A stretch of 64,000 bases of DNA. Origin: Palsa-147 sp049279675 (lineage in GTDB: Bacteria; Acidobacteriota; Terriglobia; Acidiferrales; UBA7541). The notes beneath the pieces were generated by a model. The model was given only the letters and a program-made list of their open reading frames with translations. It was not told the origin of the DNA and did no database searches. Shown piece by piece: positions 1 through 7,547 of this stretch. Location: NCBI GenBank assembly GCA_049279675.1, contig JBAPOP010000059.1, forward strand, positions 1 through 64,000. Reading direction: 5' to 3'. Every line of letters starts with the position of its first letter. Positions within the stretch are counted from its first letter, which is position 1. The position numbers and the translations under genes are program-made.

Positions 1-2030
1 GAGAGGGCGCTTTCAGTTGCATCGACAAATTCCAGGTGTTCGTTTCTGATGAGATTCTGCCCCGCCAAATTCACGGAAATTCCTTTAGTGATTTGCCACG
101 AAAGCCCGGTGTCCAGCCGCGTGTAGGAAGGAATATTGAAAACGCTGAGGCGATCCACGAAGTATGCGGACGTATCCCACGCCAATCCGTGAGGCAAATC
201 GAGGTGGGATCGGAGTTGGGCTTGGTGATGCGGGGCGCCGCCCTCCAAGGTGAGCGCCGATTGGGGGTCTTGGCTCGAGGGGCTTACGTGCATGTGGATG
301 CGCTCGAAGCTGTATCCGGGACTCAAAGTCCATCGGCTGGTAAGTTTCCAGTTTGCTGTGATCTCAGCTCCGTGAGTCTCGCCGTGCATTAAATTTTCGA
401 GCGTCATTGGCAAAAAAAGATGAGGGGGAGGCGGTGTGTTTTCAAAAACAGGTGTTGCTGGCTCCGTCGTTTGTAGGCCCGCGTACGTGTTGTAATACGC
501 GGTGAAATCAACTGTGAGGCGACGAAGAACAGTCGTTCGATAACCTGCCTCGTATGCAAGAAGAGGCTCGCTCTTGTAGTGAGGATTGCCCTCAATGCCA
601 ACGAGGACCGGAGTACCGTTGGGCTCGTTGAATCCTGCGAAGTTGAGACGAAGGGCTGTGTCAATCGAGGTAGGCGTTCGCCCCGCACGAGAAATCGCGG
701 TCCAGAGCATGTGGTGGCCGTTCAAGTTCCACGCCGCTCGGGCGCTCGGCCACAGCCCAAATCCCGTGTAGTAATCGTGCTCGAGTTTGGCACCCACGGT
801 CATGTAAAGGCGGTCCGGAACCAACGCGATTTCATCCTGGATGAACGAACTGAACACTTGGGTATTTAGATCAGCAGGATTCAAGGAAACCGAGAGATTG
901 CCGTCGGTATGAGAGGACGAATAGCGATAACCTAATCCCCAGACAAAATCTTGCCACTCACCCCACGCGAAATGGTGATGGAAATCTGCACTAAACGTTC
1001 GTCTCACTTCCCGGAGCACATCGTCGCGATCGTAAACATCGAGAGAAACCGCGAGAGTCGAATCCGACCGGTTGGAATAGACATGACTCCAAATGGACTG
1101 CAGATACCCGGCCGCCAAATCTATTTGCGGATCGAAATCTTGAAGGCCTGGCGATGTGACAGATGGAAGAAAGACGCTAGGGTTTCCTTCTCGACCGGAG
1201 TAGATGTCCCCTTGAACCGTGAGAGTATCGTGTGGTGATAAGTTGCTGTCCGCTCGAAAACCGCCTCGCAGGACATGCCAGCCGTCTCCTCCGTTCTGAC
1301 CGTTGGGAGCATCGAGATGATCCTCATTGAAATATTTGGCGTATACGCGGTAGTCAACACCCTTACTCACGGTCGCTCCGTATTGTGTTGTTCCAAATGC
1401 CTGATCGATATTCCCGCCTCCGGCGACGATCATGGGTCCCTTCGTCTCGGAGGCTTTTTTCTGGATAATGTTGATCACACCGTTGACGGCATTGGCTCCC
1501 CAAACTGATCCGCCCGGTCCGCGAATCACTTCGATCCGTTCAATGTCTTCAAGAGGAAGATCCAACACGTCCCAGAAGACGCCGCCAAATGTCGGCGTGT
1601 AAACGTTTCGGCCGTCAACTAACACCAGCAGTTCGCCGCTGAATCGTCCGTTAAATCCACGCGCGCTGATCGCCCACGTGTTCGCATTGATCTGCGCCAC
1701 ATCCAACCCCGGCACCATACGTAGGAGATCGGGAATGTTTGTGGCGTTCGAGCGGCGGATGTCCTCGGCCGTAATTGCGAAGATCGCCGAAGCCGTGCGA
1801 GATAGCTTCTGCTCTTTCTTTGAGACCGATGTCACCTCGATGTTCATCAAATCTTCGAGGCTCTTGTTGCTAAGGTCTTGAGGTATCTCCTGCGGCCACG
1901 CCGGAATCGCCATCAGCGCAACAACCGCTAAACAAAGCAGGCCGGAGCTCATCGCGTTAGAAATTCCGGATTTTGGTGAATTGGACGCGGTACGGCGTGC
2001 GTCGCGGACCAAACTCAATCGAACTTTCAT
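1..2030 (-). CDS. TonB-dependent outer-membrane receptor, C-terminus cut by window edge
   Basis: Reading the minus strand from ATG at 2030 gives 676 codons with no stop before the left edge, so the C-terminal end is missing. A GGAG ribosome site lies six bases before the ATG. The N-terminus has a long positively charged leader and a hydrophobic segment ending near AIPAWPQ (about residue 47). A plug domain follows (roughly 55-190) with the pattern LLVLVDGRNVY, RIEVIRGPGGSVWGANAVNG and VINII, then aromatic-rich beta-barrel sequence. This is the FepA/colicin I receptor type, used for energised import of siderophores, cobalamin or other large ligands; the ligand cannot be told from the sequence. 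The gene stands alone here, with its upstream region facing the PadR gene at 2542. Confidence 0.9.
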   Translation of the reverse strand, partial: MKVRLSLVRDARRTASNSPKSGISNAMSSGLLCLAVVALMAIPAWPQEIPQDLSNKSLEDLMNIEVTSVSKKEQKLSRTASAIFAITAEDIRRSNATNIPDLLRMVPGLDVAQINANTWAISARGFNGRFSGELLVLVDGRNVYTPTFGGVFWDVLDLPLEDIERIEVIRGPGGSVWGANAVNGVINIIQKKASETKGPMIVAGGGNIDQAFGTTQYGATVSKGVDYRVYAKYFNEDHLDAPNGQNGGDGWHVLRGGFRADSNLSPHDTLTVQGDIYSGREGNPSVFLPSVTSPGLQDFDPQIDLAAGYLQSIWSHVYSNRSDSTLAVSLDVYDRDDVLREVRRTFSADFHHHFAWGEWQDFVWGLGYRYSSSHTDGNLSVSLNPADLNTQVFSSFIQDEIALVPDRLYMTVGAKLEHDYYTGFGLWPSARAAWNLNGHHMLWTAISRAGRTPTSIDTALRLNFAGFNEPNGTPVLVGIEGNPHYKSEPLLAYEAGYRTTVLRRLTVDFTAYYNTYAGLQTTEPATPVFENTPPPPHLFLPMTLENLMHGETHGAEITANWKLTSRWTLSPGYSFERIHMHVSPSSQDPQSALTLEGGAPHHQAQLRSHLDLPHGLAWDTSAYFVDRLSVFNIPSYTRLDTGLSWQITKGISVNLAGQNLIRNEHLEFVDATESAL

Positions 2031-2077
2031 ACTGTTCTCCGTCAACGTTGCAATCGAATGCTGTTTTCGTTATGTCG

Positions 2078-2100
2078 GGACACAGAAAACACAAGTGTCC
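2078..2100 (-). repeat. Small inverted repeat in the leader of the TonB receptor
   Basis: GGACAC (2078-2083) and GTGTCC (2095-2100) are perfect complements around an 11-base loop, about 50-70 bases upstream of the receptor ATG. It could be an operator or a leader hairpin; no known regulator site is recognised. Confidence 0.35.
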
Positions 2101-2260
2101 GAGCTATTGCGAGAAAAGCCGCATTAGCGCACTTGACTAAACTTTCGTCGGAAGGGGACTAGTGTGAGATAACCAAAGCCACAGCGCTAAAGCACCCAAG
2201 GCTGTGATTCGAGAGGGGAACCGCCGTTACGCCGGCAAGAGTGCCAATCTGAATTCTGCT

Positions 2261-2301
2261 GCATCCCGCGAGCGACGACCCTGGGAAAACTCGCTGGATG
2301 C
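2261..2301. repeat. 12-bp imperfect palindrome in intergenic DNA
   Basis: The left arm is GCATCC-C-GCGAG (2261-2272) and the right arm CTCGC-T-GGATGC (2290-2301), with a 17-base loop. The arms pair over 11 of 12 positions, the only mismatch being the C/T pair in the middle. Being palindromic it could fold on either strand. No known element is recognised. Confidence 0.5.
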
Positions 2302-2484
2302 CCTAACAGTTATAGAGGGAGAGGCCTTCGGTCTGAATGGCCCAAGGCGACAGCAAATCGCTGGCCACATGCTTCTATCTGAGACGCTCGATAAATCTGG
2401 CGAGTGTGTGTAGCGCCGAACCGAAGTTCGTCCGGCACACGGAGGGCCGCACGCGGGGAAAATGTAGCCGTGGCAACGCTCTCC

Positions 2485-2513
2485 TTGACAGTCGATGAGA
2501 GGGTTGCTATCGT
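2485..2513 (+). promoter_or_regulatory. Sigma70-type promoter of the orphan padR gene
   Basis: TTGACA at 2485-2490 is a perfect -35 box. After a 17-base spacer comes TATCGT (2508-2513), a four-of-six -10 box. Transcription would start near 2520, giving a leader of about 20 bases before the GTG at 2542. Confidence 0.5.
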
Positions 2514-2515
2514 CT

Positions 2516-2538
2516 CTCTCCTAGACAACCGAGGAGAG
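2516..2538. promoter_or_regulatory. Perfect 7-bp inverted repeat over padR start site and Shine-Dalgarno
   Basis: CTCTCCT (2516-2522) and AGGAGAG (2532-2538) are perfect complements around a 9-base loop. The right arm contains the GAGGAG ribosome site of the PadR gene. If transcription starts near 2520 only part of the left arm would be in the mRNA, so an operator for a dimeric regulator is at least as likely as an RNA hairpin. Confidence 0.4.
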
Positions 2539-2541
2539 TGA

Positions 2542-2883
2542 GTGGCGAAACAGATTGATCTGCTGCAAGGCACGCTGGATATGCTGATACTCAAGGCCGT
2601 TTCTCTCGGTCCGTTGCATGGCTACGGGATTCTTCTCCGCATTCAGCAGATATCTAAAGGTCGGCTGGAAATTCAACAAGGCTCCCTTTATCCGGCTCTT
2701 TACCGCCTGGAACATCAGGGCTGGATCACAAGCGAATGGGGCGAGTCTGAGAACAAGCGCAAAGCCAAGTATTACCGTCTCACAGCTGCTGGTAGGCGCA
2801 GATTCCAAGCCGAGACTGAGAAGTGGAATCGTATGACTGACGTCATCGCAGGAATCTTGGGCGCCAAGCCTGAAGAAGTATGA
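2542..2883 (+). CDS. PadR family transcriptional regulator (orphan)
   Basis: This 113-residue protein is a winged-helix regulator. It starts MAKQIDLLQGTLDMLILKAV and continues with the PadR signature LGPLHGYGI, IQQGSLYPALYRLE and KYYRLTAAGRRR, covering the whole HTH/wing and a short C-terminal helix. GTG at 2542 is chosen because GAGGAG lies at 2531-2536. In Acidobacteriota such genes usually overlap a large MacB-like permease gene. Here the stop overlaps an ATG (2880) in the same arrangement, but that frame closes after 46 codons, so the regulator appears to have lost its partner. The target is unknown; control of its own promoter is likely from family behaviour. Confidence 0.9.
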   Translation: MAKQIDLLQGTLDMLILKAVSLGPLHGYGILLRIQQISKGRLEIQQGSLYPALYRLEHQGWITSEWGESENKRKAKYYRLTAAGRRRFQAETEKWNRMTDVIAGILGAKPEEV

Positions 2884-3020
2884 ATCTCCGGAGCTGGTTG
2901 CCGGCCGGTAGAGTGCCACGATTCGTTCCGCTCGCCAACGATCACAGAGAGGTTCCTTTCTTAAAGCATGATAACGACGCCGGAAATCCAGCAAGGACGA
3001 GATTCGACTCGCCAGCATAA
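2880..3020 (+). pseudogene. Possible decayed start of an ADOP permease gene
   Basis: The ATG at 2880 overlaps the PadR stop (ATGA), exactly as in PadR/ADOP pairs. The 46-codon frame begins MNLRSWLPAGRVPRF, which recalls the MN-x-RSWL start of many ADOP permeases, and then becomes unrelated sequence ending at TAA. I infer a deletion remnant. It may equally be a chance reading frame, since only the first seven residues carry the resemblance. Confidence 0.3.
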
Positions 3021-3114
3021 TCCAAAGTCCGCTAAGACATCCTCGCGTGACAGATTTATTCGTGAATTGCGTTTGGCTTATTTTGAGCTGCAGCGTAATT
3101 TAGATCTCCAATGA
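2968..3114 (+). CDS. Hypothetical 48-residue small protein, possibly coupled to the next gene
   Basis: An ATG at 2968 opens a 48-codon frame whose C-terminal half (FIRELRLAYFELQRNLDLQ) looks helical and protein-like. Its TGA overlaps the ATG of the next gene (ATGA at 3111-3114). The next gene has no clear ribosome site of its own, so translational coupling through this short frame is plausible. There is only a weak AAAG before its own start and I recognise no family. Confidence 0.25.
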   Translation: MITTPEIQQGRDSTRQHNPKSAKTSSRDRFIRELRLAYFELQRNLDLQ

Positions 3115-3908
3115 GATTTGGATACGCGTCCGGTGGAAGTTGGATCTTATTGTTTCTCGGGCTTTCCATTTTCCAGCTCTGTTCCGGCTCCGCGCTTAAG
3201 GCGCAGGGCGGTCCGCCATATTACACGAACGATCCAGGAACGCCGGGCAATCGGAATTGGGAAATCAATCTGGGATACATGCCGTTTTTGTACAACGGCC
3301 AGTCAATTACTCATGTCCCGGACGTCGACATTAACTATGGCGTGGGTGATCGAATTCAACTGACTTTTGAAAATGCCTGGCTGCGAGTGAGGACTGACGC
3401 AGACGCCGCGAAGTATGGCCTCGGCCAAGATCAACTCGGCGTGAAATGGCGTTTCTACGACAGCGACCAGAAAGGCCTCGGAATTTCTGTCTTTCCGCAG
3501 TTATCAATCAACAATCCGAATCATTCGATCCAACGAGGCATCACGCCGCCCGGCGCCAGCCTCATCATTCCCGTTGAGTTCACAAAGAAATTAGGGCCGA
3601 TCGATATTAATTGGGAAGTTGGCTACGATGCGGTTCATCGGGGGCCAGACGGCTGGATTGCTGGTTTTGTCGTTGGTCACGATGTGACGAAGAAGTTGGA
3701 GTTCGACGCTGAGTTCTATGGTTTCGGAACGTTTGGTAATTCGAATAACCAACAAACTCTGGGCGCGGGAGCCCGCTATAAATTGCATCCGCCGTTCATT
3801 CTCTTGCTGATGGCTGGTCGCAGCGTGGCGCCCGCGCGCAACGGCCAACCCTACTTCGTCGGTTATTTCGGGATGCAGTTCTTGCTACCACCGAAGCCGT
3901 TCGAATAG
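3111..3908 (+). CDS. Secreted, probably outer-membrane beta-barrel protein of unknown function
   Basis: The 265-residue product has a signal peptide with a hydrophobic core (SWILLFLGLSIFQLC) and a likely cut near LKAQ, at about residue 32. The mature part alternates short aromatic strands with turns (NWEINLGYMPF, VDINYGVGDRIQLTFENAW, LEFDAEFYGFGTFG) and ends in a strand with aromatic residues (YFVGYFGMQFLLPP). This fits a small outer-membrane barrel. The family is not recognised; generic transporter or MetA-like porin annotations would be guesses. Its ATG overlaps the stop of a 48-codon frame, and the gene converges on the pseudopilin genes. Confidence 0.75.
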   Translation: MRFGYASGGSWILLFLGLSIFQLCSGSALKAQGGPPYYTNDPGTPGNRNWEINLGYMPFLYNGQSITHVPDVDINYGVGDRIQLTFENAWLRVRTDADAAKYGLGQDQLGVKWRFYDSDQKGLGISVFPQLSINNPNHSIQRGITPPGASLIIPVEFTKKLGPIDINWEVGYDAVHRGPDGWIAGFVVGHDVTKKLEFDAEFYGFGTFGNSNNQQTLGAGARYKLHPPFILLLMAGRSVAPARNGQPYFVGYFGMQFLLPPKPFE

Positions 3909-3991
3909 CCGCGAGGACCTAGAGAGACTCGCAGAACCGGCGAGCGCCACGCCTCACGACTTCCGTCGCGATTACCGAAAGTCACCACCGA

Positions 3992-4441
3992 TCACCACGA
4001 GCTATAAGGAGTGTTTTCAAACGGGGAAACTGCGCCGGAGCGGGAGTGAACGTCGCAGATGCCGCCTCCAGCAAGCTGCTCGGGAGTGAGAATCGTGTCG
4101 CAAGTGTCCGTCGACCAATCCTTCTCGTGGGTTATCGGGTCGTACGGTACCTCTCGCAGGTAACCCGAGCCGGAGCCGCCAGTGCCTTGCGTTAAATCAT
4201 CGAGGCCCTGCGGAGGCTGCTTCTTGTCGAGCGTGTACTGATCGATCGCCTGTCGCATGACGAAAAGGTCTTGATGCAGCGCCGTTTCCTTGGCACGGAT
4301 TACCGACTGCGTGTACCGCCCGGCTGCGATCGTCATAAGGATCATGATGATCGTGATGACGATCATTAGCTCGATGATCGTAAATCCGCGTTCTGCTCGA
4401 TTGAATCGTCGCGCTGCGTTAATTGGGCGATGCATGTTCAT
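3992..4441 (-). CDS. Type II secretion pseudopilin, GspG-like (second of two)
   Basis: This 149-residue protein has a class III prepilin leader: a charged segment ending RAERG, then FTIIELMIVITIIMILMTIA with Glu at mature position 5. The rest follows the GspG plan, with a helix rich in Lys/Arg, DQYTLDKKQPP, YLREVPYDPITHEKDW and a C-terminal ENTPYSSW. GspG is the major pseudopilin of type II secretion and is cut by the prepilin peptidase. The gene begins eight bases after the preceding pseudopilin gene and is the last of the secretin operon. No GspE/F/C or peptidase gene is in the window, so these must be encoded elsewhere if a full apparatus exists. Confidence 0.85.
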   Translation of the reverse strand: MNMHRPINAARRFNRAERGFTIIELMIVITIIMILMTIAAGRYTQSVIRAKETALHQDLFVMRQAIDQYTLDKKQPPQGLDDLTQGTGGSGSGYLREVPYDPITHEKDWSTDTCDTILTPEQLAGGGICDVHSRSGAVSPFENTPYSSW

Positions 4442-4449
4442 TTCTCCGG

Positions 4450-4911
4450 CTACCAGTCGGAATACTTTGTCCCGTCGAGCGCCGTGCCGGTCGATTGCGT
4501 GAAGACGTCAAACACGTCTTGGCCTCCCCAGCTATTTGAATCTGAGTCGTCCTGGACAGAACGCATTCCCCATTCAGTCTTGCCCGTCATAGGATCGACC
4601 GGGATTCTGCGCAGAAACCGGACGTGCCTGTCGGGTGCGCCAGCGAGCTGGACGCCTTTTACGAGGGTGTCGAGATCCGGCGGATAGCCTTCCGTTCCGA
4701 TCTTAATTTGAATTTGATTTTTGTCAGCAAGGTCCTTGTATCGATCAATTGCGTCGCGCATTTCCCGCAGGTCGTAGCGAAGCTCAGCTTCCTGCTTGCG
4801 AACCATCACGAACCGAGTGACCGGCAGCGCGGCGGTAGAAAGCACGATGAGGATCGCGCACGTAATGACGAGTTCAATGAGCGTCATCCCCGTGGCGGAG
4901 TCGCGGCGCAT
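4450..4911 (-). CDS. Type II secretion pseudopilin, GspG-like (first of two)
   Basis: The product carries the short prepilin leader MRRDSATG followed by MTLIELVITCAILIVLSTAA, so cleavage after Gly8 would leave N-terminal Met and Glu5. The body has the GspG pattern (LREMRDAIDRYK, GYPPDLDTLV, LRRIPVDPMTGKTEW, FDVFTQS). I chose ATG at 4911 because AGGG lies just before it and the leader has normal length. A GTG at 4965, two bases after the secretin stop, would add 18 residues and remains possible. With its neighbour it forms a pair of related but clearly diverged pseudopilins behind one secretin. Confidence 0.85.
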   Translation of the reverse strand: MRRDSATGMTLIELVITCAILIVLSTAALPVTRFVMVRKQEAELRYDLREMRDAIDRYKDLADKNQIQIKIGTEGYPPDLDTLVKGVQLAGAPDRHVRFLRRIPVDPMTGKTEWGMRSVQDDSDSNSWGGQDVFDVFTQSTGTALDGTKYSDW

Positions 4912-4967
4912 GATGACCCTTGTGGCAGGTCGGAACTCGCGCAACTTGCGTGATTCGGCGTGCACAG

Positions 4968-7307
4968 TTACTGCACCTGAATGACAGCTTGCGTGGAAAC
5001 CGTAGCTAGCACGTGCTGCTGAGAATCTTTCGCGTTTACCTGCACGATTTGCAATGGCGAAGATCCAGGTCCGATGGCTTTCACGACGAAGCCAAGCAAT
5101 GTTCCGTTTCCGTTCACACCCAGCGTATTCGGCTGGCGGGTAGCGGAAACGATTGCTTGTCCGTGTTCTTGATCGATTCGCTGCACGATCGCTACGCCTT
5201 GTGCGCCTGGGGCCGTCTGGGTCCCGCCCGAGAGGAACCCGCCATCGCGGACCTCCTCGATTGAAAGCACCGCGGGGTTGTACTGAACCATCAGCGGAAT
5301 CGAGAAGAGATCCTGAGAGCCGCTAATTGTCAGTCCAACCGTTGTCGTATCGCCTGATTTGAGCGAGACGGTGGATGGTTCAAATTTGAGCTGGGCGGTG
5401 GCCGCTTGTGCCGCTGGTTGTCCAGGCGCTGCGCCCGGCGCCAGGGCTGGGCCAGGAGCGCCTGGCCCATTAAATGATTTAGGATCCGGAGAAACCGATT
5501 CGAGCGCCCTGCGCGACACGCGGATGTTCGTGTCTGTGCCGGCGGCGATGCTCTTCAGATCTTCGGGATTGATCGACGGCATCCGGATAATATGCGGAGT
5601 GATCAAAATCATCACGTCGTCGGTCGTTACTTCGTTGTGGTTGTCTGCAAAGAAATATTTCAGGAACGGAATCTTCGCGAGGCCGGGCCAGCCATTCAAT
5701 TCCTTCGTTTCGTTCCGCTGAATCAGGCCGCCGAGGACATTCACTTCCCCGTCTTTTAGACGGACTTCGTGCTCGATTTTTCGCTGGCCGATCACCGGCT
5801 GCTGAATTCCGCCGATGTTCTCTTCGCCGATGACGTTTGAAACATCCACGCTCAATTTCAAGCTGACCTCGCCATCGGGGTGAACACGAGGGGTCACGTC
5901 GATATTCACGCCGACATCAAGATATGTGAATTGAGTGTTGACCAGCGGATTGATGATTCCGGTCGAAGCCGTGGCGCCAACGCCGACGCCCGCCTGGAAG
6001 CTGCCGGTGGCAATTGGCACGCGCTCGCCGATGCGTAGCTTGGCCTGCTCGCCGTCCGTGATGCGAACCTCAGGGTTCTGAATTGTGCGCGTCGCCGTGT
6101 CCGTCAGGATCATGTTTGCCTGAGCGCCCGGTAGCGTAATGCTGAAGTCCGCGAAGCCGAGGTGCTTGAGCGCGTTAAGAGTCGCCGCGGTCCCGCTAGT
6201 CGAAGTCGACGTGGTCGAGGTCGTTGTACTTGACGTTCCCGTGGTGGACGTCGAACTGCTGGGTTGGAATTGAGTTCTCGGCGAGAACTGCACGACTGCG
6301 CTCTGTCCTGGCAGGATGCCGAGATCGCGCAGGCGATCAAGTTGTGCCTCGACGACCTGCACCTGCAGCAGGACCTCGGGCTTTGCCTTATCGATGTTGT
6401 GGATGATCTTGCTGGCCAGCATCACCTTGTCCGGAGTATCGCGAATCACGATGGCGTTTTGGGCGTTGATTTGCTGGACGCGCTGCATCTGGAGCAACTG
6501 GCGAAGCCCGGTGACGATTTCCGTGATGTCTTGCGGCGTAAGCGTGTTCTTCAAGTAGAACGTCTTCACAACTTCGTCTTCCACGTCCTTGCGCTTTTGC
6601 GGCTGGTCGGGCGCGACGAAGATAATATTGCTCGTGACAGGCTTCCAGAACGATTTGCTCTCGAGTGCCGTGGCGTCAAGCGCCTCTTCGAGAGTCACGT
6701 TTGGCAAGTCCGCAGAGATCCGACGCGAAGAGAAGTCGGGGTCGAAGATTACAGAAAGTCCCGCCAGTTTTCCGATAGTGTCGTACACCATTTTTGCGTC
6801 CGTGTTCGACATCTTGATATTGATCGGATCGCGCGAGAGCGGCTTCAGTGCAGGAGGGCCGCTCAGAACTTCGGCTTCCTCGGGAGGTGCCGGAGTCTTC
6901 GGAGCCTCTGCCGCGTTGTTTGCCGCGAGCAACGCCATCGTCTTCTCGGTCTCTTGTTCGGCGGTGGCGTTTGACGGGTCGATCGTCCGCGCTTTCTGGA
7001 ATTCCGCGAGTGCCGCGTTCAGGTCGCCCTTGGCAAGAGCCTTCTGGCCCTGCTCGACGTGGAACTGTCCATCAATGAACTTCACGTGAACAAGATTCAC
7101 TTTATATTCGATATTTTCGGGGTCGGCGCGAAGTGCGCGCTCGTAATGAACGAAGGCCGAATCGTAATCCTGAACGGCTTCTGCTTGTTTGCCGGCGTGG
7201 AAGTCAGTATTACTGGCGCCCTTGGGACACCCTGAGAAAAGCACTGAGACGCATCCCAGTGCGGATACGTAGAGGATACGTCGCAACGAGGACCTCCGCG
7301 GGCGCAT
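4968..7307 (-). CDS. Secretin (GspD/PilQ-like) lipoprotein with TPR and C-terminal cohesin-like domain
   Basis: From ATG at 7307 the 779-residue protein starts with a lipoprotein signal ending LFSGC (Cys27). TPR-like helices follow (about 33-140), then an STN/N0-type domain (about 165-240: INIKMSNTDAKMVYDTI), an N1-type domain, and the secretin pore domain (about 395-590) with VHPDGEVSLKL, VLGGLIQRNET, KIPFLKYFF and VMILITPHIIR. A Pro/Ala-rich linker leads to a cohesin-like beta-sandwich (about 640-779; VGLTISGSQDLFSIPLMVQY, ILSIEEV-type and TLLGFVVKA patterns). Secretins form outer-membrane gates for type II secretion or pili. The TPR front and cohesin tail are absent from classical GspD. 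Two pseudopilin genes follow immediately. Confidence 0.9.
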   Translation of the reverse strand: MRPRRSSLRRILYVSALGCVSVLFSGCPKGASNTDFHAGKQAEAVQDYDSAFVHYERALRADPENIEYKVNLVHVKFIDGQFHVEQGQKALAKGDLNAALAEFQKARTIDPSNATAEQETEKTMALLAANNAAEAPKTPAPPEEAEVLSGPPALKPLSRDPINIKMSNTDAKMVYDTIGKLAGLSVIFDPDFSSRRISADLPNVTLEEALDATALESKSFWKPVTSNIIFVAPDQPQKRKDVEDEVVKTFYLKNTLTPQDITEIVTGLRQLLQMQRVQQINAQNAIVIRDTPDKVMLASKIIHNIDKAKPEVLLQVQVVEAQLDRLRDLGILPGQSAVVQFSPRTQFQPSSSTSTTGTSSTTTSTTSTSTSGTAATLNALKHLGFADFSITLPGAQANMILTDTATRTIQNPEVRITDGEQAKLRIGERVPIATGSFQAGVGVGATASTGIINPLVNTQFTYLDVGVNIDVTPRVHPDGEVSLKLSVDVSNVIGEENIGGIQQPVIGQRKIEHEVRLKDGEVNVLGGLIQRNETKELNGWPGLAKIPFLKYFFADNHNEVTTDDVMILITPHIIRMPSINPEDLKSIAAGTDTNIRVSRRALESVSPDPKSFNGPGAPGPALAPGAAPGQPAAQAATAQLKFEPSTVSLKSGDTTTVGLTISGSQDLFSIPLMVQYNPAVLSIEEVRDGGFLSGGTQTAPGAQGVAIVQRIDQEHGQAIVSATRQPNTLGVNGNGTLLGFVVKAIGPGSSPLQIVQVNAKDSQQHVLATVSTQAVIQVQ

Positions 7308-7509
7308 TATCAGCAAGGCGACTCCGAGTCTAACATTCACTCTATGATGCAGCAAGAATGCATACTGTTGCCGGTGTGCGCGAATTGTAACCAACGAATT
7401 AACGTCTAATATCGCGGCCGAATGAGGTCAGATAGGCAAAAAACGGCCCCCGATCCGTCTTTTGGTCATTTGCCGAAACCGTGACGGAAACCCCGCGACC
7501 TACTCCAGC

Positions 7510-7539
7510 TTGCCCGACCTCGCCCGCGACGGCTATGAT
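7510..7539 (+). promoter_or_regulatory. Putative smpB promoter
   Basis: TTGCCC (7510-7515) and TATGAT (7534-7539) are spaced by 18 bases. The -10 box ends eight bases before the GTG start, and no Shine-Dalgarno lies in between, so the transcript would be leaderless or nearly so. Confidence 0.4.
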
Positions 7540-7547
7540 GAACGCTT

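Larger units (their letters stand above)
2031..2541. other. Gene-free stretch between divergent TonB receptor and padR
   Basis: These 511 bases hold no convincing gene. A 69-codon open frame at 2204-2413 has no ribosome site and no recognisable motif. The stretch contains a small hairpin near the receptor start (GGACAC/GTGTCC), a strong imperfect palindrome at 2261-2301 and a sigma70-like promoter for the PadR gene at its right end. I found no tRNA, and the pieces resembling a cobalamin riboswitch are not in the right order. Confidence 0.6.

Noticed and set aside
2160..2310. Possible cobalamin riboswitch (GCCAC, GGGGAA and CCCGCGAGC pieces)
   Set aside because: The conserved boxes are in the wrong order and the B12 box is absent on either strand.
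2521..3018. 165-codon minus-strand frame opposite padR
   Set aside because: It is antisense to a clear PadR gene and its promoter, with no family motif.
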